From the NCBI RefSeq assembly GCF_002150685.1, contig NZ_MSSW01000008.1, positions 62,001 through 126,000 on the forward strand: 64,000 nt of DNA, written 5' to 3'. Made by a program: the position numbers and the translations under genes. Shown in pieces: positions 8,174 through 16,771 of this stretch. The notes under the pieces were generated by a model. That model searched no databases and was not told the DNA's origin. It worked only from the letters and a program-made list of their open reading frames with translations. This stretch comes from Algoriphagus antarcticus. Its GTDB lineage: Bacteria > Bacteroidota > Bacteroidia > Cytophagales > Cyclobacteriaceae. Position 1 is the stretch's first letter; every line of letters begins with the position of its first letter.

Positions 8174-9370
8174 TTATTTAGGATATACCATTGCGAATTC
8201 AATTTCTTTTTTCACCTCAAACTTATCGGTTATATTAAAGATGTTTTCATATTGTGAAATCAACTGGCAATAAATTGTAACACGGTCTTCAAATGAAACT
8301 TCCTTTGCAAAATTGTAATTCATTATGAAATCAAAAAGATTGTAGCTGGAAGCTACAAATCCATTTTTCACTTCTTCAAGATTGATTTGTATTTCTTCTT
8401 CTATTTGAGTTTCCAGATACTCACTTGAAATCTTTTCAGCAACGGGGCGCTTCAAGTTTATTCCTGCTTTCACACGCTTCGCAATTTTTATTATGCTTGC
8501 AAATGCTTCTTCGTCTGCTTGTAAATATTCAAGAGAAAGTTTCAGCGGATAAGCCGGATTCGGTTCAAATATTACGGAATCATTTGCAGCTAGAATTGCT
8601 TTTATATCCGTTGCTGTCTCAAGGATGAATTGATCTTTCAAATATTTTATTAGTCGCAATTTTTCAATCACATTGCTTTGAAACTGGATTTGGTTTAAGA
8701 AATCAATAATCTGTCTTTCAATTTCAATGAGGTTGTGTGTGCATTTGCCTAATTGGATCTTGAGTTGAACAATTACCCTTTTCAATTCTTCATCAAGTGC
8801 AGTATAAAAAAATGTCACCTCATCTATTGAAATTAATTTTTCGGATTGAGTAATAAGCTTCGTGATATCCTTTCTCTTTTTATCAAGATTTAAAAGTTTG
8901 GCTCGTTTTATTTTATAGTTTGGCTCGTTTTTAAAAGTGTTGTCAATGTTCCTTTTTAAGTCAACTACATTTCTCAAGGTAATTGCCCCTAATTTTCTAA
9001 GTGTATTTTTGACCGTTCGTAAATAATCATACTTCCTTTGTTCATTGGGTTCGTTGAAATAGTAATCAATATTTTGCTTTACCTTTTCAAGGTTTTCATT
9101 GATGTATGAAATATTTATCTCTTCGTTTGCATCCAAAACCAATTCAAAAAATTGTAGAAACTCATCATCAATTTCAAGGGTGCTCCCATTCTGACGTAAA
9201 ACAGAACGGTTTATTAGATATTGAATTCGGTTACCATCATTCTCAACCAAATCAAGAGCATATTCATATTTATACGAAGCGGATTTCCTCATCTTAAACA
9301 TTTCAGTAAGAAGTTTATGCTCCCTATTCAAAGCAGAAACCAATTCTTTAATATTTGAAAATGTATTCAT
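8174..9370 (-). CDS. jetA: JetA-like kleisin (MksF-type) subunit of a Wadjet system
   Basis: This predicted protein of about 398 residues is almost wholly helical and charged, with heptad-like stretches around residues 120-250. That fits the MksF/JetA kleisin that closes the SMC ring and binds JetB. It has no catalytic motif. I chose the ATG at 9370-9368, which starts two bases after the stop of the preceding methyltransferase-HIT gene. A TTG at 9376 would create a small overlap instead. It is followed by jetB after eight bases. Identification relies mainly on position before jetB-jetC-jetD and on the fold-like composition, since the sequence itself is divergent. Confidence 0.72.
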   Translation of the reverse strand: MNTFSNIKELVSALNREHKLLTEMFKMRKSASYKYEYALDLVENDGNRIQYLINRSVLRQNGSTLEIDDEFLQFFELVLDANEEINISYINENLEKVKQNIDYYFNEPNEQRKYDYLRTVKNTLRKLGAITLRNVVDLKRNIDNTFKNEPNYKIKRAKLLNLDKKRKDITKLITQSEKLISIDEVTFFYTALDEELKRVIVQLKIQLGKCTHNLIEIERQIIDFLNQIQFQSNVIEKLRLIKYLKDQFILETATDIKAILAANDSVIFEPNPAYPLKLSLEYLQADEEAFASIIKIAKRVKAGINLKRPVAEKISSEYLETQIEEEIQINLEEVKNGFVASSYNLFDFIMNYNFAKEVSFEDRVTIYCQLISQYENIFNITDKFEVKKEIEFAMVYPK

Positions 9371-9372
9371 AT

Positions 9373-10239
9373 TCAATATTTCTGTTTACTAGGAATTACA
9401 CCTCTCACTCCGCCTCTTGGATCATCGACATCACCTTTGTATCGAGGGGTCAAATGGATGTGAACGTGGTTTACTGTTTGTCCGCCACTCTCTCCAATAT
9501 TGATCCCAACATTAAACCCATCTGGGTTGAACTTCTGAGACAGAATCTCTTTCACTTTGTTCATCATAAATACACAAGCTGATTGCTCTTTGAAGGTCAA
9601 TGCGAAATAATCATCACAATGCCGTTTTGGGATAATCAAAGCGTGCCCTTCATTGACAGGAAACTTATCATAGATGGCATATGCTGTTGCCGACTCCACA
9701 ATGAGCTCTCTATCCGAATCAGGATTACAGAAAGGGCAATCCGAATTTTGATTTCTTTTTAATTGGTTATAGTGCTGATACTGGTAGATTTCGCAATTCT
9801 CATTCTTAAAAAAGGATTTTGAGTTTAGAATTACGTTGCATTGATACGTCTGTTTTTGATGAATTTTGTGCATTCTAAAACCTTCGTACTGCAAATCCCT
9901 CCGTACCGCGATATAGACTTTTCCTGTTGGTTTTACTAAGGAAGAAAGCGCCATCAAAACAGTAGCTTGCTCTTCTGGTAGAAGAACATTCAAAACATAA
10001 AAGCAAATTATGGTATCAAATTTTTTATTGGGAAAATCTGGGGCGTAATACTTATCGTAACCTTCAATTTTCATCCCTTTTCCCTTGAGTAATTTAACAT
10101 CAGACCCAAAGCCACAACCAAAGTCCAACACATCACCAACCAGTAAATTCCTCTCTAAAAGAATTCTAGCTGGGAAAGAAATGCTGTCTCTTTCCTTGGC
10201 GGTTAGGTGGCTATTTGGGTTAGACTTTAAATTTTCCAT
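9373..10239 (-). CDS. Bifunctional SAM-dependent methyltransferase-HIT domain protein
   Basis: This 288-residue fusion has two domains. Residues about 30-125 form a small class I methyltransferase with motif I 'DFGCGFGSD' (39-47) and an acidic residue at the next strand end ('GYDKYYAPDFP'). Residues about 165-288 form a HIT domain with a 'CPFC' zinc-type motif (168-171), 'NEGHALIIPKRH', and the catalytic triad 'HVHIHLTPR' (258-266). HIT proteins are nucleotide hydrolases or transferases acting on AMP-linked substrates. The substrate here is unknown. The gene overlaps the HNH gene by 13 bases and runs into jetA, so it belongs to the same transcription unit. A nucleic-acid or nucleotide modifying role in defence is an inference from context. 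Confidence 0.82.
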   Translation of the reverse strand: MENLKSNPNSHLTAKERDSISFPARILLERNLLVGDVLDFGCGFGSDVKLLKGKGMKIEGYDKYYAPDFPNKKFDTIICFYVLNVLLPEEQATVLMALSSLVKPTGKVYIAVRRDLQYEGFRMHKIHQKQTYQCNVILNSKSFFKNENCEIYQYQHYNQLKRNQNSDCPFCNPDSDRELIVESATAYAIYDKFPVNEGHALIIPKRHCDDYFALTFKEQSACVFMMNKVKEILSQKFNPDGFNVGINIGESGGQTVNHVHIHLTPRYKGDVDDPRGGVRGVIPSKQKY

Positions 10240-11345
10240 CCTTCAAAACCTCTGCTTTCAATTAAATAATTACAACTGTTCTGTAATTGCGAAATCCCAT
10301 GTTTTTTCCAAGAATCAAATGAATGGTTTCCTAAGAGTGCAACCTGGATTTCTTTTTGAAATCGTTTAGATTGACTTTCAAGGATTATCCCCCAATAATT
10401 AATGATAAGATCTTTTTGCCTTTCGATAATTTCCTGTGTTGGGATTTTATCACGTTTGGCCCTATTTACAGGAGGTGTGGAGGGTAATAAATTCCAAAGG
10501 TCATTATTTTTCCAAACAGAAAATGGGATTACGTGATCGATATTAGTTTCACTTAATGAAGTAATTTTTTTACCAGTCCAAACGCAGTAAAATTTTCCTT
10601 CTTTTTGAAGTATCTCGTTATACAATTTTTTCGATTCCTTAATTTCTCTTAGCGTGATCGGACTCCTTAAAACTTCATTAAGAACCTTATCAATCGATAA
10701 ATTATTCCCAGATGCATTTACAGAAAATTCTGCCCATTTGAATAAAATAGAATCTTGCCCATTTATAAAACTACCCAAAATTTTAAAGGCTTCGTAATAT
10801 TCAAAAGGAATTGAAAATGTCCCAAAATCCTTGATTAAAGTCTCAATGTCTATTCTTGACTTTCTTTTAATAGGTTGATTATCAAAGTTAAAAATAGAGT
10901 AATAGTCATTGGTTATTGAACGACCGATATACCTCATTGGCATTTTAGTGATCGTATCTCTAAGCTTTTTAGCAAGTTCAAAAAAATCAGCTTGCAAATC
11001 TTCTGGTATTCCTTTGTTCTTTAAATCATTATAAAATGCGGAAAAACCTCCACGAGTTTCGTAATCAGATATCAATTTGACCAACTGACTACTAAATGCA
11101 AGATTAGTTGCTCCATTAATTTGAGGTATCGTAGTGATAGACTCCAAAATTGGATAGTAGTACAATAACCATTTTTCGATAAGCAGCCCAGTTGGTATTT
11201 GAACACGGTTTCCGTTGAACGAAATAAAGGGGGAGTTATCTTGAATAATATCAATAACGCCACGCAAAAGAGCAAATTTGTAGGTAGTAGCCTTACTATC
11301 CCTTTCAATGATTTTGCTAATGTTATAGAAGACTTGGTTGTTCAT
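10227..11345 (-). CDS. HNH endonuclease domain protein
   Basis: This 372-residue protein has a helical N-terminal two thirds without a family I recognise, and a C-terminal HNH nuclease. The visible nuclease core is C254 in 'CVWTGKKI', 'IDHVIPF' with the catalytic D270-H271, 'WNLLP' with N285, and 'VNRAKRDK' with N294 and K300. Only one cysteine of the usual CxxC pair is present, so a structural zinc is doubtful. The gene heads the six-gene minus-strand operon and overlaps the methyltransferase-HIT gene by 13 bases, which suggests matched production of the two. A DNA-cleaving effector is the simplest reading. The target is not known. Confidence 0.83.
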   Translation of the reverse strand: MNNQVFYNISKIIERDSKATTYKFALLRGVIDIIQDNSPFISFNGNRVQIPTGLLIEKWLLYYYPILESITTIPQINGATNLAFSSQLVKLISDYETRGGFSAFYNDLKNKGIPEDLQADFFELAKKLRDTITKMPMRYIGRSITNDYYSIFNFDNQPIKRKSRIDIETLIKDFGTFSIPFEYYEAFKILGSFINGQDSILFKWAEFSVNASGNNLSIDKVLNEVLRSPITLREIKESKKLYNEILQKEGKFYCVWTGKKITSLSETNIDHVIPFSVWKNNDLWNLLPSTPPVNRAKRDKIPTQEIIERQKDLIINYWGIILESQSKRFQKEIQVALLGNHSFDSWKKHGISQLQNSCNYLIESRGFEGWKI

Positions 11346-11369
11346 GTTTAAAAATAATCGTTCAAAAAA

Positions 11370-11395
11370 AGGTTATAGCAGTATTGGAATAACCT
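11370..11395. promoter_or_regulatory. Inverted repeat upstream of the HNH operon, possible operator
   Basis: The arms AGGTTAT (11370-11376) and ATAACCT (11389-11395) are separated by 12 bases and lie 25-50 bases before the HNH start codon, where an operator or promoter would be. A seven-base pair of arms can arise by chance. No Bacteroidota -7 box was clearly seen beside it. Confidence 0.3.
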
Positions 11396-11412
11396 CATCA
11401 TCTTAACTGAAA

Positions 11413-11483
11413 TTTCCCCTCCTCAATATCCTTCCAAATCTCCGAATAAAAAAACAAGCCTAGGCATTTTTGCTACCCTCATT
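11413..11483. repeat. Intergenic repeat copy A flanking the yhcG-like gene
   Basis: This copy shares blocks with 13173-13254: TTTCCCC near the start, CAAATCTC, then ATAAAAAAACAAGCC, GCATTTT and TCATT in the same order and strand. Copy B has about 20 additional bases in the middle. The rest of this 373-base gap (11346-11718) shows no gene. Confidence 0.55.
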
Positions 11484-11718
11484 GATACAAAATCAAATTA
11501 GCCAGTCAATCCTTTTTACCTATCCAAAGTAAGCTTATTAAACTTGAACACCTCGCGATTTGAGTAGCTGACTTCGAGCACATGAAGAATTGGCATTGTC
11601 AATCCCTCGATATGTCAGCGGCAAAAAATATGAAAATCCCGGCAAATGCTTCAGCCCCTATTTTCTCAGCTTCTCCTCAGGCATGCGGATCGCGTTGATT
11701 GAATATTCATAAATCCAT

Positions 11719-12864
11719 TTAGGTCAATTTGTTAAGTTCATTTTCTAGTTCTTCTACTGAAGGCATGTTTCTCTGGATGAGTTGAGGTAATTCACTAAAT
11801 GTAAATTCGCTGATTCCCATGGGTTTGTTCATATCCTGAAGGGCATATTCCACCTCCAAAGTATCTTTTGATTTGCACAAAATAATGCCAACGCTTGGAT
11901 TATCCTGTTCGGTTTTCAAGAGTTTGTCGATTGCAGACAGATAGTAATTCATCTTCCCGGCATACTCCGGCTCAAACTCGCCCATTTTGAGATCGATCAC
12001 CACATAGCAATGCATCTTAATATGGTAAAATAGCAGATCAAGTCGGCGTTCTTTATTCCCCACTTGCAGGGGATACTGTCTTCCTACAAAGGCAAAGCCT
12101 TTTCCCAGCTCCAATAAAAATTGGGTGATGTTCTCGGTAAGTTTTCGCTCCAATTCCAATTCTTGAACATTGACTTCCAAAGTCAAAAAATCAAATTTAA
12201 AGGGGTCTTTCAGTGTCTCACGAGCAAGGTCACTTTGAGGCTTTGGGAGCGTCAGTTCAAAATTATTTTGTGCTTTGCCTTGTCGTTCAATCAGCTTGGA
12301 CGCTAGCTGCATCTCCAATACACTTCTGCTCCAGTTGTTTTGGATAGTTTGTTGAATGTAGAATTGGGCTTCTTTGATGCTTTGGGTCTTATTTAAAATT
12401 ACAATGTGATGGCCCCAAGGGATTTTGCATAAAACGCTATTTGGTGTTAATTGTCCAACAGCCTGTTGGACAATTGGATTATTCAGATTGCTGCCTGTGT
12501 TTTCTATTTGTCCAACGTCCTGCTGGACTATTGAACTGCTTTCAGAAAAATCACCAATTCTTACTTGTCCACCAGCTTGGTGGATCAATTCACTTTCTTT
12601 GAAAAAGGAATAAAACTTGCGCATAGCAAACAAATTGGTTCTTGAAAAACCATTGGTATCGGGCAGGTCTCTTTTGAGATCCTTAGCTAGCTGCTCCACC
12701 ACTTTGCTTCCCCATGCAAAGGATTCCTGCTTCTCTACAATACTTTTCCCAATATCCCAATACAAGCGGATCATCTCCTCGTTTACCGCAATGCTCGCTT
12801 TGAGTTGAGCAGATTTGATTTTTTGTTTGAGGGATTCTATCCAATCAATGTAGGTTTTGTCCAT
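11719..12864 (-). CDS. YhcG/DUF1016-type PDDEXK nuclease
   Basis: This 381-residue protein has the two-part YhcG architecture. Residues 1-90 form a helical DNA-binding and dimerisation domain (typical 'IRLYWDIGKSIVEKQ' and 'LPDTNGFSRTNLFAMRKFY'). The C-terminal part, from about residue 140, carries a PD-(D/E)XK nuclease with 'RRLDLLFYH' and 'VVIDLKMGEFEPEYAGKM', where Asp replaces the usual Glu of the ExK motif. Between them, residues about 93-140 contain three variants of a small motif, 'HQAGGQ', 'VQQDVGQ' and 'VQQAVGQ', each encoded by a DNA palindrome. DUF1016 genes are common in restriction and defence loci. The gene stands alone between two intergenic regions that share a repeat. Its cellular role is unproven. 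Confidence 0.85.
   Translation of the reverse strand: MDKTYIDWIESLKQKIKSAQLKASIAVNEEMIRLYWDIGKSIVEKQESFAWGSKVVEQLAKDLKRDLPDTNGFSRTNLFAMRKFYSFFKESELIHQAGGQVRIGDFSESSSIVQQDVGQIENTGSNLNNPIVQQAVGQLTPNSVLCKIPWGHHIVILNKTQSIKEAQFYIQQTIQNNWSRSVLEMQLASKLIERQGKAQNNFELTLPKPQSDLARETLKDPFKFDFLTLEVNVQELELERKLTENITQFLLELGKGFAFVGRQYPLQVGNKERRLDLLFYHIKMHCYVVIDLKMGEFEPEYAGKMNYYLSAIDKLLKTEQDNPSVGIILCKSKDTLEVEYALQDMNKPMGISEFTFSELPQLIQRNMPSVEELENELNKLT
12449..12584. repeat. Three palindromic units inside the yhcG-like coding sequence
   Basis: The best unit (12449-12475) has perfect 12-base arms AATTGTCCAACA and TGTTGGACAATT around GCC. A second, imperfect unit lies around 12507-12533, and a third has arms TCCACCA/TGGTGGA at 12568-12584 around GCT. 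All three have a three-base centre, start with a TTGTCC-like arm and keep the frame open, giving the repeated (V/I)(V/H)Q..GQ peptide. Confidence 0.8.
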
Positions 12865-13317
12865 TGTTCTGGGCTATTCGGTAGATACTAAAAATCAAGT
12901 AATCAAATCAAAATTTTCATTGTCTCCTATCACTTTGCAGGATTTTCTATTTTAATTGAATCAAGTCACTATTCAGGATTAAAGCTTTTTTTATGCTCAA
13001 TAAGAGCTATTATTTGAAATTTCCCTCGGATTAAAAAGGGTTGTTTTTAAAAATCGTCCACTCAGCAAAATCAAATTAATTCCGTATTGCTAAAGCAATC
13101 ATTTTACCCTAAACTTATCAGTTAAAGATAGTTTTTTAATGCGAAAACTCACTTCTCCCGTATTTGCCTAACTTTCCCCCTCCATATCCCAAATCTCTCA
13201 AAAAGCGGATAATCATATAAAAAAACAAGCCGACGCATTTTCCCTGCCTTCATTTTCCTAGAAATTAGTAAGCTAGGCTAGATTTAAGTTTTCTGGAACA
13301 GCGGCTAAGTTACTCTT
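12865..13317. other. Gene-free region between yhcG-like gene and recQ, with repeat copy B
   Basis: These 453 bases hold no convincing gene. Positions 13173-13254 are the partner of the repeat at 11413-11483. The rest is AT-rich and unremarkable. Confidence 0.5.
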
Positions 13318-15432
13318 TCACTCATTCTTCAAAATCAAAGTCAAACTCATTCGTATTTCTCCATAAGAGACTTCCTCATTCAGTTTTTCAAAAATGGGTT
13401 TCAGCGCTATTTCTCTATCCAACTCATTGAACGCGACCCTTACCTTATCCACCACCGCTTTCTCTACGAGTTTCTCTAATTCTACGCCTTTTCCCTCGGT
13501 ATATAATTGCGATAGATGGGAATAAACTGTGGTAATCTGTAGATCTCTTTTCGCTGCGATCTCTGCGGGGTTAAGTCCCTCTTTATATAGCACAAAAGTC
13601 TCCAGAGTAGTTGGCGTTTTTTTTGGTTTTGGGGAAGAACTAAATTTACGAATCACCCGCATAAATTCTTCGCCGTATTTTTCCATCTTGTTCATCCCCA
13701 CACCGGAAATAGCCAAGAACTGATTTTCTGTGACCGGCATATCAACCGCCATTCCTTTCAATGATTTGTCACTGAAAATAAGATAGGCTGGGAAATTTTC
13801 TTCTTGGGAAATCGAATACCTCAGCTGCTTCAGAGCAGTAAATAAATCCGTGTTCACATCTTCCTCATCAGCCATTTTCATGGCGTTTGGCCTCATCTTA
13901 TTCTTCTCTTCAGGAACTACAGGTAAAGTCAATTTTATACGTTGTTCGCCTTTCAGCACTTTCCATCCAATGGGTGAAATCTTTAATGCTGAACCTTCGC
14001 TATACATAATCTCAATCAAGCCTTGATTTGCTAATTGAATGATGTAATCTCTCCAATCAATAAAACTTACATCCTTCCCCACGCCATAAGTTTTGAGTTG
14101 GGAATAACCTCCCGCATGTACCTCAGCATTATTGGAGCCTCGCAATACATTAATTAACATCGTAATCCCTTCCTTTTCTTTCATCCTGGCAATTCCGGAA
14201 AGCGCTTTCTGAGCCAGCAAAGTTCCGTCAAAGTCTTTGGGTGGATTGGCACACACATCACAATTACCGCAATCTTTGGTCAAATGCTCTCCAAAATAAG
14301 AAAGCAGGATTTTTCTCCTGCACGATTTTGCCTCAGCAAATTGCAACATCCGGCTCAATTTGTCTTTTTGCATAGCTGAATTTGCACCGTCATCCGCAAA
14401 CTGACTATACAATACAAAATCACTCATGTTATAATACAACCTTGTTTCAGAAGGCAATCCATCACGACCTGCCCTCCCTATTTCTTGGTAGTATCCCTCT
14501 AAGTTTTTGGGCAGATTATAGTGAATCACCCAGCGTACATTCGACTTGTCAATGCCCATCCCAAAAGCAATCGTAGCCACAATTATTTTTGTGTCGTCGT
14601 GTATAAATGCTGTTTGCACCCGCTCCCTTTCCTCGGGGTTCATTCCTGCATGATAAAATGCCACCGAATGTCCATCCGCCTTCAAATAATCAGCAACTTC
14701 CTCTGTATTCTTTCTACTCAGGCAATAGATAATTCCACTTTCATTCTTTTTCCTTTTCACAAACTGCGCAATTTCCTGCAACTTTTTATTCTTGGGAACT
14801 TGACCTCTTACCTCAATACTTAGGTTTTTCCTGTCAAAAGAGGATATAAATAACTTGGAGTCTTTCAACCCCAATTGCATTTCAATATCCGCTCTGGCAG
14901 ACTTGTCCGCAGTGGCAGTCAAAGCCATAAACGGAACTTCGGGTAGGGAATTTCTAAATGCTTTGAGCTGCGTATATTCTGGTCTAAAATCATGTCCCCA
15001 CATGCTTACACAATGTGCCTCGTCAATGGCAACTAATTTTATATTCAAATCTCTCAACCATGTGTTACTGACCGAAATCAATTTCTCCGGTGATAAATAC
15101 AGCAGCTTAATTTGGCCGTTTTTAGCTCGAGTGATCACGTCATTTTCAGCCTGTGGAGAAATAGAACTATTAAAAAAATCTGCCTGTATTCCGTTGGCTT
15201 GCAATGCCTGCACCTGATCTTTCATTAATGAAATAAGGGGCGAGACAACAATCGTAATTCCATTAAAACACAAGGCTGGAATCTGAAAACACATCGATTT
15301 GCCGCCACCAGTTGGCATCAGGACAAAACTGTCTTTTCCTGCTAGCGTGCGGTCGATGATTTCTTGTTGCAAAGGGCGAAATTCATCGTAACCAAATACA
15401 TCCTTTAATAGCGTTTGTGGGGTCTTTTCCAT
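13318..15432 (-). CDS. recQ: ATP-dependent DNA helicase RecQ
   Basis: This helicase of about 704 residues unwinds DNA 3' to 5' in recombination and repair. Helicase motifs are visible: 'TGGGKSMCFQIPAL' (Walker A), 'DEAHCVSMWGHDFRPEY' (DEAH with the RecQ aromatic loop), 'ALTATAD' and 'QEIGRAGRDG' (motif VI). The RQC zinc cysteines are in 'CRRKILLSYF', 'CGNC' and 'CANP'. A winged-helix, an HRDC domain ('ISGVGMNKMEKYGEEFM') and a C-terminal helix-turn-helix ('GLNPAEIAAKRDLQITTVYSHL') follow. I use the ATG at 15432, since the longer frame starts at a TTG. Length and domains are those of an ordinary bacterial RecQ. A second, very different RecQ-like protein is encoded at 54710. Confidence 0.95.
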   Translation of the reverse strand: MEKTPQTLLKDVFGYDEFRPLQQEIIDRTLAGKDSFVLMPTGGGKSMCFQIPALCFNGITIVVSPLISLMKDQVQALQANGIQADFFNSSISPQAENDVITRAKNGQIKLLYLSPEKLISVSNTWLRDLNIKLVAIDEAHCVSMWGHDFRPEYTQLKAFRNSLPEVPFMALTATADKSARADIEMQLGLKDSKLFISSFDRKNLSIEVRGQVPKNKKLQEIAQFVKRKKNESGIIYCLSRKNTEEVADYLKADGHSVAFYHAGMNPEERERVQTAFIHDDTKIIVATIAFGMGIDKSNVRWVIHYNLPKNLEGYYQEIGRAGRDGLPSETRLYYNMSDFVLYSQFADDGANSAMQKDKLSRMLQFAEAKSCRRKILLSYFGEHLTKDCGNCDVCANPPKDFDGTLLAQKALSGIARMKEKEGITMLINVLRGSNNAEVHAGGYSQLKTYGVGKDVSFIDWRDYIIQLANQGLIEIMYSEGSALKISPIGWKVLKGEQRIKLTLPVVPEEKNKMRPNAMKMADEEDVNTDLFTALKQLRYSISQEENFPAYLIFSDKSLKGMAVDMPVTENQFLAISGVGMNKMEKYGEEFMRVIRKFSSSPKPKKTPTTLETFVLYKEGLNPAEIAAKRDLQITTVYSHLSQLYTEGKGVELEKLVEKAVVDKVRVAFNELDREIALKPIFEKLNEEVSYGEIRMSLTLILKNE

Positions 15433-15979
15433 AATCACACGCAATTTAAGTTTTGAGGCTTTGCAAAGCTAGCCTTGAATGAGATCAGCTTTTTTAGTAT
15501 GGTCTGTCGAAAATCCCGACACACCACTTGCTCTTTCAGCTTATCCTATTTCGTCTGGAAGATGTCAAAATTAGAAACCGCTGGGAACTGGTATTCTCTC
15601 TATGTATTTGTAGTTCAGGCATTCTACACCTTTACTTTATCTTGAATTATTGCAAATAATCTTATCAAATTAATGGCAGCAAAATAGCTTTGCTGCCGAT
15701 ATTTAGTAATTCCATTTAAGTAAATACTCAGTTTATTATTCTTCTACTGGCATAGCGTAGCATTTTGCTTATGGAATATTTTCATAAGCTTTATGAATTA
15801 CCCCTCCAAATTCCCTTACATGAAAGCAGTTCACCCCATTTTATTTGATCGGTTTTGCTTGAAGGCAGTTGCCTAGGAGCTATTTGTTGGGCTTTGGGTT
15901 TTGATCTGAAGCTGGATAGTTCGATCTCATAAAACGCCCTAAGCTTTATGGGGCGCCTAGCTATTTTTTCGCTTTGGTA
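15433..15979. other. 547-base gap between recQ and abiEii
   Basis: No open frame with coding character was found on either strand. There is AT-rich sequence with small hairpins. I see no repeat, tRNA or attachment site. Confidence 0.4.
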
Positions 15980-16771
15980 TCAAAGCTTTTCCAATAGCTC
16001 ACTTCGCACAAGGTCATAGGCTTGCTCTTGGTCGTAGTGTGTGCCAGATCTGAGTAGGGCTTTGGTGTCTCCGATAAAGTCTGAGTCCTTGAGTTTGGAT
16101 TCCAAATTCAGAATAAACTGTTTCCGACTCGGCGGGTTCTCTACCGAAAAATTCATGTATTCTTGATAGCAATGAAGTAAGGTGGTTTTATCCAACTGCG
16201 CCTTTTGGGTCAATGCCATAAACAAATCAAATAAATCACGCCCCTTTTTTCGCTGGTAAAGCGCTCTGAGTTTAGTACCGAGCAACTCTTCTAATTTGTA
16301 AGTAGTTATGTTGCAATACCCATCAAACCATGAACTATTAACCTGAAATGGGACCCCTTGCAGTCCCAAAACGGTAAAGTGTTCTCGCGTATTGGTTTCT
16401 ACCTTTAGCCGAAGTCGTATGGATGGTGGAAACTCCGAATCAAAACGGAAAATTATCTGATTGCCATCTCGTTTTGGCTTCACTAGGGACTCGGTCAAGA
16501 AACTTAACGCCGTTTGTAGCCGCTGTACCGTTTCTTTAATCGGTTCTGCCCTAACTTGAACTAGATCTATGTCTTCGGAATACCGAGGTTGAGGATTTAT
16601 GTACAATTTATGTAAGGCTGTGCCTCCTCGAAAAGCCAAACTTTTGGATAACCAAGAATCTGAAAAAATATGTACAAGGGCTCTACATATCACCAAATCT
16701 TGCTCCACCTGCTCGTTGGTTTGCCATGGCACCTGCTGTCTCCACTGAGTAATATATGCTTGAGGGATCAT
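15980..16771 (-). CDS. abiEii: AbiEii-type nucleotidyltransferase toxin
   Basis: This 263-residue protein is the toxin of a type IV AbiE toxin-antitoxin pair. The family are nucleotidyltransferases (MenT-like relatives modify tRNA ends), and AbiE confers abortive phage resistance in other hosts. The polymerase-beta-like core is visible: 'FRGGTALHKLY', 'RYSEDIDLV' with the metal-binding DxD, and later 'LLGTKLRALYQRKKGRDLFDLF'. The ATG at 16771 overlaps the abiEi stop as ATGA. The longer upstream frame would read into abiEi and is less likely. All signature residues are present, so it should be active. Confidence 0.9.
   Translation of the reverse strand: MIPQAYITQWRQQVPWQTNEQVEQDLVICRALVHIFSDSWLSKSLAFRGGTALHKLYINPQPRYSEDIDLVQVRAEPIKETVQRLQTALSFLTESLVKPKRDGNQIIFRFDSEFPPSIRLRLKVETNTREHFTVLGLQGVPFQVNSSWFDGYCNITTYKLEELLGTKLRALYQRKKGRDLFDLFMALTQKAQLDKTTLLHCYQEYMNFSVENPPSRKQFILNLESKLKDSDFIGDTKALLRSGTHYDQEQAYDLVRSELLEKL

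Noticed and set aside
12865..13317. Phage-type attachment sites around the yhcG-like gene
   Set aside because: The two flanking repeats are imperfect and there is no integrase or tRNA nearby, so att sites are not supported.
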